From the NCBI GenBank assembly GCA_020720385.1, contig DYOR01000012.1, positions 1-44,531 on the forward strand: DNA of 44,531 bases. The letters run 5' to 3'. This document shows positions 25,211 through 38,133 of the stretch, piece by piece. The position numbers were made by a program, and so were the translations under genes. Numbering within the stretch: the stretch's first letter is position 1; each line of letters opens with the position of its first letter. The notes below the pieces were generated by a model. That model was not told the DNA's origin and ran no database searches. It worked only from the letters and a program-made list of their open reading frames with translations. The stretch is from Rubrivivax sp. (GTDB lineage Bacteria > Pseudomonadota > Gammaproteobacteria > Burkholderiales > Burkholderiaceae_C).

Positions 25211-27430
25211 CTACATGTAGGGTTTGGCGCGTTCGATCAGGGCCTCCAGCCCCGGCTCCTTGGGATTGTGCGGCTTGCCGGGGTGGATGATGGCCACCTG
25301 GCACGCTTCTGCAGCCTCCACCATCTGTGCGTAGGTGCCCGCGTTGATGTCCTTGATGTAGGCCTGCTTGTTCTCGTTGTAGCCGAACATGCGGTCGTTG
25401 ATGAGCTGGCACTCGTTGCAGCTCGGGCAGCGCGAGGTCTCGATCCAGGCCTCGTCGGAGGGTGGCTTGTCCGCCACCGGCGCGGGTTCGGCCGCGGGCG
25501 CTGCTGCCGCAGCTGCCGCTGCGGCCGGCGCAGGCACCGCCGCGGGCTGAACCGCGGCGCTGGCGGCTTGCGCCGCGCGCTCGGCGCGCTCGCGCGCCAG
25601 GGCGCGTTCGGTGTGCGAATCGTTGATGCCGGCATGCTCCTGCAGGCGGTGCCACAGCAGCAGGCAGCGCTTGGTCGCCTGCATCATCGCCGCATCGACG
25701 ATGACGCGCTGCAGGCGGTCCTGGCCGTCCACCGCCAGCAGGTAGGGCAGGCGTGTCGCGGCCAGGTTCTCGGGCAAGGCCAGCCAGTCGCCCACCGGGA
25801 GCATGGCGGCATGCCAGCGCTCGCGCGGCACGACCGCGAAGTGCTTGGCGTGGCGGCTGTCGCACAGGGCAAAGTCGGCGTAGGTGAAGGCGAGCTGTTC
25901 GACGGCGCGCTGCAGACCCTCGTCGGCGTACTCGAAGGACTCGAGGGCCCAGTCTGCCGCGGCGTTGCGGTTGTTCTCGAGCGAGAAACGCTCGGCCCAG
26001 TTGGCGCCGGCGGCGGCGTCGTAGGTGAACGAGGGGAAGGCCCGCGACTCGGCGGCCACGGCCGCGGTGAGGTAGCGCTCCAGCCCGGCCGCCGCATGCG
26101 GCGAACCCGCGTACACCGCGAAGAGCGACGGGCCGGCGCAGGCCATGCCGCGTGCCACGCGCTGGCGCAGCGGGTACAGCGCCGAGCTGGCGGCCTGCAT
26201 CACGAACATGCCGCCCAGGCCCATCGCCGTGGTCGCCAGGCGCGCGCTGCGCACGCCGAAGGCGAAGTGGCCGGTGCCGATCGAGGCTTCCTCGAGCAGG
26301 TCGGAGACCTGCACCAGCACCTTCACCGGCATGCCCGAGGAGAGCATGTCGAGCAACGGGGCGTTCTCGGGCGCCTCGTTGCGCTCGGGCGGGATGCACA
26401 CCAGGTAATCGGGCATCAGCGCCAGGTCGTCGGCGGTGAGCGAGTGCACGTCGTAGCGCGCGAACACGGCATCGTGCTCGCCTTCCACGTAGTGGCCCAC
26501 GACCTCGAGCTCGGCCACGGCCATGGCCTTGACGAATTCGGCCACGGCCGGCAGGCGGTTGCGGTAGGCCTCCATGGCGGCCGCGCATTGCTCGAAGGCG
26601 TAGTTCGCCTCCATCGCTGCCGCCGCCCCGGCGCCGCGCGCCGGGTAGAAGGTCTGCTTGGCGAGCACGCCCAGCGCCCATTCGATGCGCCCACGGCGTG
26701 CCGCGGGCAGCTCGTCCACCGGGGCACGGCGCGCCACCAGGCGCGACATGGCGGCAAAGTCGAACACGTCCCGGTGGCCCGAACCCACCGCCTGCTGCAG
26801 CGCCTGCGGCTGCTGGCCGGCCTGGGAGTGCACCCAGGCGGCGCGCTTGATGTCGGAAAGCTTGCGCATCAGGGCGTCGACGCGGGCGTGGAAGGCACGC
26901 GCCTTGTTCGCCTGCGCGTGGCGCCACGCCTGCCTGAGCAGCTTCGCCGGCAGAGCCTCGTCGCAGCCCGCGAGCACGCCGCTCACATCCTGCGCCGCAT
27001 CGCCCGGCGAGGCGGTGGTGTGGGTCAGCAGGCCCGCCACCGAGGTCTCGTCGCCACCCATGCCCAGGTGCTCGGCCGCTGCGGTCCACAGGTCCGCCAG
27101 CGTCCCCTGCGCCCCGCCGGCGACCATGCTGCGCATCTCCCGCTCCAGCCGCAGCAGGCTCTTGCGCAGGTGTTCACCCTCGATGCCGCGCGGCGCCAGC
27201 TTGTGCAGCACCTGGTTGACGACGCTGGACAGCGAGAGCGCGAAGCCCTCGCCGCCGGGCTCGTCGATGAGCACCAGCGGGTAGTCGTGGCGCAGCCGGT
27301 TGAGCTCGCGGTAGGGCGCGAGCAGGGCCGGACGCAGCGTGGCAACGTCGAGGGCGGCAAAGCCCTCGGCGCCACGTTGGCCGGTCATGTGAAAGAGCTG
27401 GTGTTCCTGGTGCTTCGTGGGCACGTCCAT
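25211..27430 (-). CDS. Large KOR-linked protein with C-terminal ferredoxin domain, unrecognised N-terminus
   Basis: This 739-residue protein has three parts. Residues 1-610 form a soluble region I cannot assign to a named family. It has segments such as ARGMACAGPSLFAVYAG and SRAFPSFTYDAAAG, and I faintly recall similar blocks beside 2-oxoacid:ferredoxin oxidoreductases in other phyla. Residues 619-667 are an Ala/Pro-rich linker. Residues 668-715 form a single-cluster ferredoxin domain with Cys 668, 671, 674 (CPSCNEC) and Cys 710. It follows korB by 45 bases on the same strand. KorA and KorB here lack a ferredoxin-type cluster motif, so this protein may be the electron-accepting subunit of the complex. 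The start is ATG 27430. Confidence 0.6.
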   Translation of the reverse strand: MDVPTKHQEHQLFHMTGQRGAEGFAALDVATLRPALLAPYRELNRLRHDYPLVLIDEPGGEGFALSLSSVVNQVLHKLAPRGIEGEHLRKSLLRLEREMRSMVAGGAQGTLADLWTAAAEHLGMGGDETSVAGLLTHTTASPGDAAQDVSGVLAGCDEALPAKLLRQAWRHAQANKARAFHARVDALMRKLSDIKRAAWVHSQAGQQPQALQQAVGSGHRDVFDFAAMSRLVARRAPVDELPAARRGRIEWALGVLAKQTFYPARGAGAAAAMEANYAFEQCAAAMEAYRNRLPAVAEFVKAMAVAELEVVGHYVEGEHDAVFARYDVHSLTADDLALMPDYLVCIPPERNEAPENAPLLDMLSSGMPVKVLVQVSDLLEEASIGTGHFAFGVRSARLATTAMGLGGMFVMQAASSALYPLRQRVARGMACAGPSLFAVYAGSPHAAAGLERYLTAAVAAESRAFPSFTYDAAAGANWAERFSLENNRNAAADWALESFEYADEGLQRAVEQLAFTYADFALCDSRHAKHFAVVPRERWHAAMLPVGDWLALPENLAATRLPYLLAVDGQDRLQRVIVDAAMMQATKRCLLLWHRLQEHAGINDSHTERALARERAERAAQAASAAVQPAAVPAPAAAAAAAAAPAAEPAPVADKPPSDEAWIETSRCPSCNECQLINDRMFGYNENKQAYIKDINAGTYAQMVEAAEACQVAIIHPGKPHNPKEPGLEALIERAKPYM

Positions 27431-27475
27431 GGCCTGGGCCTCTCGCGCGATGGTCTGTGTGGTGTGACTGGGGGT

Positions 27476-28465
27476 TCAGGCCTTGCGCTTGCCGGTGGCA
27501 GCGGCTTCGGGCCAGATCGTGTACTTGTCGAGCTCGCCGTTGAGCCCCGAGCGCGTGAGCTCGGGTGAACGCGGCGCCCCTGCGTTGCGCAGTTCCTCGT
27601 AGCACGGGATCTCGGGGTTGTGATAAAGGATGCCCACCGGAATCGGGTCCTCGCACGAGGCGATCTCGCGCGCCGTGTTCATGTCCAGCGGGTCGTGCTC
27701 GCGCTGGTTGCGATAGGTGCGGCTGACCTCGGCGCTGGGCTGCAGGCCGTTGGCGTGCGTGAGCAGCAAGGTCTTGCCCGGGTCCTGCAGCCACGGCTCG
27801 AGCAGTTTGGGCAGGAATTCCGGGCAGCGCTGGATCACGCGCACCAGGGAGAATCCGCGGTGATGGAAGGCCTTCTTGATGATGTCGTACAGCGACTCGG
27901 GCATCCAGTCCACGGCCTGGGCGATGAAGGACGCGTTCTGCACCCCCAGCGACACCGTCAGCGGGTTCAGGGCCTCGAGCACCGCACCGCGCGGCGTGGT
28001 GTTGCTCTTCAGCCCGACGGGCGAGGTCGGCGAGGCCTGCTTCTTGGTCAGGCCGTAGACATGGTTGTCATGCAGGATGACCGTCATGTTCATGTTGTAG
28101 CGCAGCGCGTGGATCCAGTGCGCCGCGCCAATGCTGCAGCAGTCGCCGTCGCCGGTGTTGACGAAGACATGCAGGTCGGGCCGCGCCATCTTCACGCCCT
28201 CGGCGAGCGGGAAGGCGCGGCCGTGGATGCCGTGGAAGCCGTAGGTCTTCATGTAGTGCGGGAAGCGGCTGGAGCAGCCGATGCCCGAGACGAACACCGT
28301 GCGCTCGGGCGCCAGGTTTTCGTCGCGGCACAGGCGCTGCACGGCGGTGAGGATGGCGCTGTCGCCACAGCCGACACACCAGCGTGGCACGCCACCCTGG
28401 TAGTCCTCGAGCGAGTGCTGCTCTTCGTGCAGCCGGATGACGCACTGGTCGAGTGAGGAGCCCAT
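27476..28465 (-). CDS. korB: 2-oxoacid:ferredoxin oxidoreductase beta subunit (KorB type)
   Basis: This 329-residue TPP-binding subunit cleaves a 2-oxoacid, probably 2-oxoglutarate, to the CoA ester with reduction of ferredoxin. It has WCVGCGDS (29-36), GIGCSSRFP (61-69), the Mg-TPP motif GDGD (105-108) and DNHVYGLTKKQASPTSP (from 133). It is longer than usual (about 280-300 residues) because of a C-terminal extension after about residue 285. It is two bases downstream of korA. Substrate choice between 2-oxoglutarate, pyruvate and branched-chain oxoacids cannot be settled by motif. A separate PFOR nearby favours 2-oxoglutarate. Confidence 0.88.
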   Translation of the reverse strand: MGSSLDQCVIRLHEEQHSLEDYQGGVPRWCVGCGDSAILTAVQRLCRDENLAPERTVFVSGIGCSSRFPHYMKTYGFHGIHGRAFPLAEGVKMARPDLHVFVNTGDGDCCSIGAAHWIHALRYNMNMTVILHDNHVYGLTKKQASPTSPVGLKSNTTPRGAVLEALNPLTVSLGVQNASFIAQAVDWMPESLYDIIKKAFHHRGFSLVRVIQRCPEFLPKLLEPWLQDPGKTLLLTHANGLQPSAEVSRTYRNQREHDPLDMNTAREIASCEDPIPVGILYHNPEIPCYEELRNAGAPRSPELTRSGLNGELDKYTIWPEAAATGKRKA

Positions 28466-28467
28466 GT

Positions 28468-30378
28468 TCAGCCTTTGCGATTCAAACGGTTAAGAGCGAC
28501 GTCGACGACACTGCCGGGCTTGATGGGCTGGCCACGCGCCTCGCTCCAGCAGTCGATGTCGACCAGGTAGCGCGAACGCAGCATGAGCGCCAGTTGCGAA
28601 TAGCGGCGGTTGTCTTCGTCGATGAGTTCGTCCTGGAGGCTGTCGGACCAGTTGCCTTCGATCGTCATCACGCGCTTGAAGCGCTTGAGGATCTCGCGGA
28701 TGCCCGAGGGCAGCGGCTGAATGAAGCGCAGGTGCAGGGAGCCGACCTTCTGGCCCTGGACACGCAGGCGGTCCACCGCTTCCTCGATGGCGCCCTGGTT
28801 GCTGCCCCAGCCCACCAGCAGCAGGTCGCCCTCGGGCTCGCCGTACACGGGCGGTGTCTTCAGGGTCTTTTGCAGCGCGGCGAGCTTGAGGCTGCGCATG
28901 CGCAGGCCCTCTTCGTTGATCGTCGGGTCGTAGGCGACCTTGCTGAAGCGGTCGTGCGCCAGACCGGTGACGGTGTGCATGCCACCCGGCTGGCCGGGGA
29001 TGAAGCGCCGGGCGATGCCGGTCACTGGATCCCAGTCGTAGGGCTTGGCGCCCTCGGGGATGGGCGTCTGGTCGATCGGCGGCGCGAGCCATTCCTCGCT
29101 GAACTGCGGGCGCACGAAGGGCTGCTGCGCCGTCGCCAGCGAGGCGTCGGTGAGCACCACGACGACCATGTTGAAGGTCTCGGCGATCTTGCGCGCGGTG
29201 ATCATCGAGTAGAAGCAGTCCTCGATGCCGCTGGCGGCCATCACCACCTTGGGCGCGTCACCGTGGCTGCCGAAGACGGCGGCCATCAGGTCGCCCTGCT
29301 CCACCTTGGTCGGCTGACCGGTGCTCGGGCCACCACGCTGCACGTTGACGACGACGAGCGGGATCTCCGCCATCACCGCCAGGCCAATGCCCTCTTGCTT
29401 GAGCGAATAACCCGGGCCCGAGGTGATGGTCACCGCGCAGCGGCCAGCGTACGAGGCGCCGATGGCAAAGGCGCAGGCGGCGATTTCATCCTCGGCCTGG
29501 TGCACCATGCCGCCCACGCGCTCGAAGCACTCGCTGAGGTAATGCGAGGCGGAGGTCGCCGGGGTGATCGGGTACATGGCGCAGATGTCCATGCCCGAGG
29601 CCAGCACGCCGAGTGCCACGGCCGTGTTGCCGCTGATCACGATCTGCGGCTCGGTGATCGGCGGGGCCGGAATGCGGAACTTGAAGTCCAGCGTCTTCTC
29701 GGCCCAGGCGAAGCCGGCCTCCATGAGCTTGACGTTGGTCTGGATGACCTTGGCTTCCTTCTTGCCGAAGATGAGTGCAATCTGCGCCCGCGCCAGTTCC
29801 AGGTCGAAGCTGTAGATGCTGCACAGCACGCCGAGCACGAACATGTTCTTGCCGCGCCGCGGGTCGCTCATCAGGGCACGGCACTCGCGCTCCAGCGGCA
29901 TCTCGATGAGGCGGTAGCCCTTGCCCTCGAGCATCTTCACCGTCTCGAGGTAGGCCGTGGCGATCTTCGCATCCCTGTGCTCGGCCCACACGCTCTCGAG
30001 CATGATGGTGGCGCCGGGCTTGAGCTCGCCGGCCTGCTCGCGGCCCAGGATCACCTGCTCGTTGAAGGCCATCACCAGGTCGGTCTGGTCGCCGCCGTTG
30101 GTGATGCGCTCGGCACCGATGCGGATGCGGATGCCGCTGGCGCCGGCGGTGCTGCGCGCCGGAGGCTGGATCTCGGCGGGGATGATCTCCACCGTCCAGA
30201 TGCCGTTGCCGCTGCGCGCCGCAATGGCCGCCAGCGACTGGCCGCAACGCTGGGCGCCTTCGCCCGAGTCGCTGATCACCTCGACGATGTGTTCGGTCAG
30301 TTGGACCGCCGGTTTGCGGCTGGGCACATCGCCCACCGGTTCGGTGCGGTCGAGGACTGCAGCGTCGTTCTTGGTCAT
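28468..30378 (-). CDS. korA: 2-oxoacid:ferredoxin oxidoreductase alpha subunit, gamma-alpha fusion (KorA type)
   Basis: This 636-residue subunit has an N-terminal gamma domain (about 25-215, binding CoA-handling features) fused to the alpha domain (about 245-636). Typical alpha motifs are CAMYPITPATSASHYL, TSGPGYSLKQEGIGLA and NVQRGGPSTGQPTKVEQGDL. The fused gamma-alpha layout is the usual KorA form in aerobes and microaerophiles. It is 48 bases downstream of the unfused NfnB gene and two bases upstream of korB, consistent with one transcript from the promoter near 33050. In the oxidative TCA cycle it would replace 2-oxoglutarate dehydrogenase and save electrons as ferredoxin. Confidence 0.9.
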   Translation of the reverse strand: MTKNDAAVLDRTEPVGDVPSRKPAVQLTEHIVEVISDSGEGAQRCGQSLAAIAARSGNGIWTVEIIPAEIQPPARSTAGASGIRIRIGAERITNGGDQTDLVMAFNEQVILGREQAGELKPGATIMLESVWAEHRDAKIATAYLETVKMLEGKGYRLIEMPLERECRALMSDPRRGKNMFVLGVLCSIYSFDLELARAQIALIFGKKEAKVIQTNVKLMEAGFAWAEKTLDFKFRIPAPPITEPQIVISGNTAVALGVLASGMDICAMYPITPATSASHYLSECFERVGGMVHQAEDEIAACAFAIGASYAGRCAVTITSGPGYSLKQEGIGLAVMAEIPLVVVNVQRGGPSTGQPTKVEQGDLMAAVFGSHGDAPKVVMAASGIEDCFYSMITARKIAETFNMVVVVLTDASLATAQQPFVRPQFSEEWLAPPIDQTPIPEGAKPYDWDPVTGIARRFIPGQPGGMHTVTGLAHDRFSKVAYDPTINEEGLRMRSLKLAALQKTLKTPPVYGEPEGDLLLVGWGSNQGAIEEAVDRLRVQGQKVGSLHLRFIQPLPSGIREILKRFKRVMTIEGNWSDSLQDELIDEDNRRYSQLALMLRSRYLVDIDCWSEARGQPIKPGSVVDVALNRLNRKG

Positions 30379-30426
30379 GCCTGGTCTCTTGAGGTTGTCT
30401 TGCAGATGGGTGGGGAGGTCCGCGGC

Positions 30427-31932
30427 TCAGACCACGCGCACGCGGGCGCAGCCATGCTCTTCGCGGGCGATGCCGAAGAGCGTGTCGCTGGCCTCGCCGG
30501 CGTAGACGGCGTTGCTGTCACGCAGGCCCAGCCAGGCCTTCATGTGGCGCGCCGCCTTGCGCCCTGCACCCATGGCCTTGATCACGGTGGCCGCACCGGT
30601 GACGATGTCGCCACCCGCCCAGACGCCCGAGAGCGAGGTGGCCAGGTTCTCGTCGGCCTCCAGGTAGCCCCACTTGTTGAGCTTGATCTTGCAGGTCTGG
30701 CCGATGATCGGGTTGGCGTTGGTGCCGATGGCGAACACGACCATGTCGCACTCGAACTCGAATTCGCTGCCCGGCACCTCGACGGGCTTGCGCCGGCCCG
30801 AGGCATCGGGCTCGCCGAGTTCCATGCGGATGCAGCGCAGTGCGCGCACGCCACCCTTGCCGTCGTCGAGGATCTCCACCGGGCTGGTGAGCCAGTTGAA
30901 GTCCACGCCTTCTTCCTCGGCGTGGTGCACTTCCTCGACGCGCGCCGGGGCTTCCTTCTTCGAGCGGCGGTAGATGCAGTGCACGCTGTTGGCTCCCAGG
31001 CGCAGCGAGACGCGCAGCGCGTCCATCGCTGTATTGCCCGCACCGATCACGGCGACGCGCTTGCCGGGTTGCAGCGGGGTGTCGAAGCTGGGGAAGAAGC
31101 GCGCTTTCATCAGGTTGCAACGCGTGAGCAGCTCGTTGGCCGAGAGCACGCCATTGAGCGACTCGCCGGGGATGCCCATGAAGCTCGGGTAGCCCGCACC
31201 GGTGCCCACGAAGACCGCATCGAAGCCCATCTCGGTGCGCATCTGCTCGAGCGTGAAGAGTCGCCCGACGAGCGTGTTGCACTCGAAGCGGATGCCAAGC
31301 TGGCGCAGCTTCTCGATCTCGGCGTCGATGACGTCGTTGGGCAGGCGGAAATCGGGGATGCCGTACTTGAGCACGCCACCGGGTTCGTGGAAGGCCTCGT
31401 AGACCACCACCTCGCAGCCCGCCTTGGCCATGTCGGCCGCACAGGCCATGCCTGCGGGGCCGGCACCGACAATGCCCACGCGCAGGCCGTTGGGCTCCAT
31501 GTACGGCACGTTGGACCAACCCTCGCGGATGGCCATGTCGCCGACGAAGCGCTCCAGCCGGCCGATGGCCACGGGCTCGAGCGTCGCACCCACGGTGCAC
31601 ACGCCCTCGCACTGGCTCTCCTGCGGGCACACGCGCCCGCAGATCGAGGGCAGCAGGTTGGTGTCGGTGATGATCTCGTAGGCGCCGTGGTGGTGCTTCT
31701 CGGCGATCTTGCGGATGAAGCCCGGGATGTCGATGCTCACCGGGCAGCCGGCGACGCAGGGCTCGTCGGCGCACTGCAGGCAACGCTCGGCTTCGACCAG
31801 CGCGTCCTCGAGCGTGTAGCCCAGCGACACCTCGCTGAAATTGCGCGCACGGACCTTGGGATCCTGCTCCCGCGCCGGCGTGCGCGCCTGCGGGATGGTG
31901 CGGATGGTCTTCTTCTTCGCTTTCACGGCCAT
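30427..31932 (-). CDS. nfnB: NfnB/SudA-like NADPH oxidoreductase (GltD family), unfused copy
   Basis: This 501-residue flavoprotein resembles the glutamate synthase small subunit. The N-terminal Fe-S region has ERCLQCADEPCVAGCPVSIDIPG and CGRVCPQESQCEGVC. The first nucleotide-binding site is VGIVGAGPAGMA and the second VAVIGAGNTAMDALR, followed by YRRSKKEAPAR. It pairs with the NfnA-like gene 10 bases upstream. Such pairs act as NADH-dependent ferredoxin:NADP oxidoreductase (NfnAB) or sulfide dehydrogenase (SudAB). No glutamate synthase large subunit is in the window. The start is ATG 31932. A second version of this module exists as a fusion at 38766-41126. Confidence 0.87.
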   Translation of the reverse strand: MAVKAKKKTIRTIPQARTPAREQDPKVRARNFSEVSLGYTLEDALVEAERCLQCADEPCVAGCPVSIDIPGFIRKIAEKHHHGAYEIITDTNLLPSICGRVCPQESQCEGVCTVGATLEPVAIGRLERFVGDMAIREGWSNVPYMEPNGLRVGIVGAGPAGMACAADMAKAGCEVVVYEAFHEPGGVLKYGIPDFRLPNDVIDAEIEKLRQLGIRFECNTLVGRLFTLEQMRTEMGFDAVFVGTGAGYPSFMGIPGESLNGVLSANELLTRCNLMKARFFPSFDTPLQPGKRVAVIGAGNTAMDALRVSLRLGANSVHCIYRRSKKEAPARVEEVHHAEEEGVDFNWLTSPVEILDDGKGGVRALRCIRMELGEPDASGRRKPVEVPGSEFEFECDMVVFAIGTNANPIIGQTCKIKLNKWGYLEADENLATSLSGVWAGGDIVTGAATVIKAMGAGRKAARHMKAWLGLRDSNAVYAGEASDTLFGIAREEHGCARVRVV

Positions 31933-31942
31933 GGTGCTGTTC

Positions 31943-32866
31943 CTACTTGCCGGCGGCGGGCCGGGTTGCATTGCTGGCCTGGGCCTCGACCTTCGCGGCA
32001 GCGGCCTGCAGGCGGCAGCTCTCCTCGAAGCGTTGGTTGGCCTCGGCCTCGGAGGGCTTGAAGCGCGTCAGGCGCGCGTTGAGATCGTCGAAGTCCACCA
32101 GGTGGCCGTCGAAGTCCGGACCGTCGACGCAGGCAAAGCGCACCTGGTCGCCGATCTTCACGCGGCAGCCGCCGCACATGCCGGTGCCGTCGACCATCAC
32201 CGAGTTCACGCTCACCACCGTGTGGATGCCGTGCGGGCGCGTCACTTCGGCGCAGCCCTTCATCATCACCGGGGGACCGATGGCGACGACTTCATCGATG
32301 TCCTTGTGCTTCGCAATGGCCTGCTCCAGACCGACCGTCACGCGGCCGTGGATGCCCGCCGAACCGTCGTCGGTGCAGACGATCAACTCGTCGCACGCGG
32401 ATGCGAACTTGTCCTGCCAGAAGATCAGCTCCTTGGTGCGAAAGCCGATCACGCCGATGACGTAGGCGCCGCCGTCGTGATGCGCGCGCGCCTGCGGAAA
32501 CACCGGGGCCACGCCCAGACCGCCGCCCACGCAGACCACCTTCTTGGCCTTGCCGATGTGGCTGGGGATGCCCATCGGTCCAACCACCGACAGAAGGGTC
32601 GAGCCGACCTGGCAGTCGCGCTGCATCGAGCGCGTGGTCTTGCCCACGGCCTGGATGACCAGGGTGATGGTGCCCTTCTTGGCGTCGAAATCCGCCAGCG
32701 TCAACGGGATGCGCTCGCCGTGTTCATCGGGCATGACGATGACGAACTGGCCCGGCTTGGCCGCCTTGGCCAGCATCGGATGCTTGATCTCGAGCAGGAA
32801 GGTGACGTCGGAAAAATCCTGCCGCGTCACGACCGGGAAGCGGCTGGTCAAGGTTTCGGTATTCAT
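31943..32866 (-). CDS. nfnA: NfnA/SudB-like ferredoxin-NADP reductase subunit, unfused copy
   Basis: This 307-residue protein of the ferredoxin-reductase fold has an FAD domain (about 1-95) and an NAD(P)H domain starting VVCVGGGLGVAPVFPQ. Its C-terminal [2Fe-2S] motif is DGTGMCGGCRV with a later cysteine in RFACVDGPDFDGH. That set (one Asp and three Cys nearby) is characteristic of NfnA. It is encoded directly upstream of nfnB. The C-terminal 40 residues are Ala-rich and variable. It is first in its transcript, with an FNR-like site 180 bases upstream. Confidence 0.87.
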   Translation of the reverse strand: MNTETLTSRFPVVTRQDFSDVTFLLEIKHPMLAKAAKPGQFVIVMPDEHGERIPLTLADFDAKKGTITLVIQAVGKTTRSMQRDCQVGSTLLSVVGPMGIPSHIGKAKKVVCVGGGLGVAPVFPQARAHHDGGAYVIGVIGFRTKELIFWQDKFASACDELIVCTDDGSAGIHGRVTVGLEQAIAKHKDIDEVVAIGPPVMMKGCAEVTRPHGIHTVVSVNSVMVDGTGMCGGCRVKIGDQVRFACVDGPDFDGHLVDFDDLNARLTRFKPSEAEANQRFEESCRLQAAAAKVEAQASNATRPAAGK

Positions 32867-33113
32867 GATTCTCCGAGGGCCGTTGCCCGTTGTAAAAAAG
32901 ACAGGATCCCGACGTCAACCGCGCAGCCGGCTGCCACCCGGCGCTGCGGCTGACGGGCGGGGATCCAAACCCTCACCTCGGAGCAACCATTCATCGGCCA
33001 ACACGCCGACAAGGCCGCATGCTACGCGCGAGCCAGGATGAGGGCTTGACTTGGAGCAAGGAGCGGCGGCAAGGGGCCCAAAGACCCTGCGCATACCGCT
33101 CCCGGCCACGGCT
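32867..33113 (-). other. Promoter-bearing spacer between ferredoxin and nfnA
   Basis: This 247-base spacer holds the FNR-like site at 33046-33059 with a -10-like TAGCAT at 33019-33024. It also has a GC-rich imperfect stem near 32918-32955 (GCAGCCGG..GCTGC). I see no gene in it. The stem has no T-run on the minus strand, so termination after the ferredoxin gene is possible but not evident. Confidence 0.5.
33019..33059 (-). promoter_or_regulatory. FNR-type class II promoter for nfnA-nfnB-korA-korB
   Basis: Read on the minus strand, the site is TTGCT-CCAA-GTCAA (33059-33046), two changes from the FNR consensus. The hexamer TAGCAT (33024-33019) is centred 31 bases downstream of the site centre, as expected when FNR sits at about -41.5. 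The nfnA ATG is 180 bases from the site. The left half is imperfect, so the call relies partly on spacing and on similar sites elsewhere in the window. Confidence 0.5.
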
Positions 33114-33359
33114 TCAGCCGTGCAGGCGTTCGTACTTCGCCTGCAGTTGTTCGCGCGTTTCGGTGTGCTTCGGATCGACCAGGATGCAGTCGGCGGGGCA
33201 CACGTCGACACACTGGGGGTCATCGAACGCGCCCACGCACTCGGTGCACTTGGCCGGATCGATGATGTAGATTGGCGAGCCCACCTCGATGGCTTCGTTG
33301 GGGCACATCGGCTTGCAGGCGTCGCAGGCGGTGCAGTCGTCGTTGATATACAGGGCCAT
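33114..33359 (-). CDS. fdx: 2[4Fe-4S] ferredoxin, Allochromatium (YfhL) type
   Basis: This 81-residue soluble electron carrier has two cluster motifs. The first is CTACDACKPMCP. The second is CTECVGAFDDPQCVDVCP, with the longer loop between second and third cysteines that marks the Alvin/YfhL type, whose clusters have very low potential. A charged helix (HTETREQLQAKYERL) ends the protein. An AGGAG ribosome site precedes ATG 33359. It is 54 bases downstream of the DHOD-like gene in the PFOR operon, so it is the likely PFOR and Nfn partner. Confidence 0.93.
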   Translation of the reverse strand: MALYINDDCTACDACKPMCPNEAIEVGSPIYIIDPAKCTECVGAFDDPQCVDVCPADCILVDPKHTETREQLQAKYERLHG

Positions 33360-33413
33360 GGGAATCTCCTAGGAAAACGGGATCGGGAAGGGGCGTCGCC
33401 GGGCCGCAGCAGC

Positions 33414-34420
33414 TCAGGCGAATTCGCTGGCAAAAGACTGTAGCGCCTTCATGTAGTTGGCACGCTCGAAGGCGTCGGGGTCGGGGCAGGACTGCTGCGA
33501 GAGCGAGCCCTTCATCTGCTCCACCGAGCTGTACTCGCGCTCGGCCATCCAGGTCTGGATGCCCTTGACCAGGCTGCCGACATGGTCGGGGCCCTTGATC
33601 AGCAGGCTGCTCGCCAGCATGGCGCAATCCGCGCCCGCCAGGAGCAGCTTGAGCACGTCGTCGCTGGTGTGCGCCCCGCCGGTGGCGGCCAGGCTGGCCC
33701 CCACGCGGCCGCGCAGGATGGCGATCCAGCGCAGCGCCAGGCGCAGCTCGTCGGAGGTGGACAGCACCAGGCGCGGCGACACCTCGAGCTCGTCGAGCGC
33801 GATGTCGGGCTGCAGGAAGCGGTTGAAGAGCACGAGCCCCGAGGCGCCGGCCTTCGTCAGCCGCGCCGCCATGTTGGCCATGGCGCTGAAATACGGGGAC
33901 ACCTTGACGGCGACGGGGATCTTCACCTGCCGCGCGACCGACTCGACCAGGTCGACGTAGCGCTGCTCCACGTTCGCGGCGGTGTCGTCCACGCTGGTGG
34001 CAAGGAAGTAGACGTTGAGCTCGATGGCGTCGGCACCCGCCGCCTCGAACTTGCGCGCGATGCCCGTCCAGCCCCCCGGCGTGTGGCCGTTGAGGCTGGC
34101 GATGACCGGCACGGCGAGCGCCTTCTTGGCGCCGGCGATGAGGTCCAGGTACTCGTCGGGCCCGGTGCGGTAGCTCTGCATCTCGGGGAAGAAGCCCTGC
34201 GCCTCGGGCGAGACCTCGGCGCCTTGCAGCATGAGGTTGTGGGTGGCCATCTCCTCGTGCTCGATCTGCTCCTCGAAGAGCGAGGGCAGCACGACGGCGG
34301 CGATGCCGGCGTCCTGCAGGCGCCTGAGGCTGTCGATGTTGCCCGTCAGCGGCGAGGCCGACGCCACGATCGGGTTTTGCAGCGGCAAGCCCAGGTAGCG
34401 GGTACGAAGATCGATGCTCA

Positions 34421-34421
<1 letters not shown>
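33414..34421 (-). CDS. Dihydroorotate dehydrogenase-like flavoprotein linked to PFOR
   Basis: This 335-residue FMN TIM-barrel protein belongs to the dihydroorotate dehydrogenase superfamily, beginning YLGLPLQNPIVASASPLTGN. Barrel segments such as IELNVYFLATS and PVAVKVSPYF are visible. The catalytic cysteine or serine loop of true PyrD is not obvious, and no pyrimidine genes are near. Its ATG overlaps the PFOR stop by one base (TGATG), so the two are translationally coupled. I recall this pairing in many bacteria with PFOR. The substrate is unknown. A redox role tied to PFOR or ferredoxin is more likely than pyrimidine synthesis. Confidence 0.82.
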
Positions 34422-38050
<3,629 letters not shown>

Positions 38051-38133
38051 GGTGTTGTCTCTTGGCTGTGGTGGGCAGGGGCCGGCTCTGCGGCGGCCTT
38101 CGTCGTCGCGGCCGTGCGTCTGCGCGACTCGTG

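Noticed and set aside
24578-27568. A 996-codon open frame on the plus strand opposite the KOR-linked ferredoxin fusion
   Set aside because: It has shadow-like composition and runs through the terminator and two minus-strand genes. The ferredoxin motif, linker and operon context support the minus-strand reading.
30427-31932. Glutamate synthase small subunit (gltD) as the primary call
   Set aside because: No gltB is present and an NfnA/SudB partner gene lies directly upstream, so an NfnB/SudA role is more likely.
28453-32061. A 1202-codon open frame on the plus strand opposite korA and nfnB
   Set aside because: It is a GC-rich antisense shadow: composition is dominated by Ala, Arg, His and Gly, no domain is recognisable, and four clear genes lie on the other strand.
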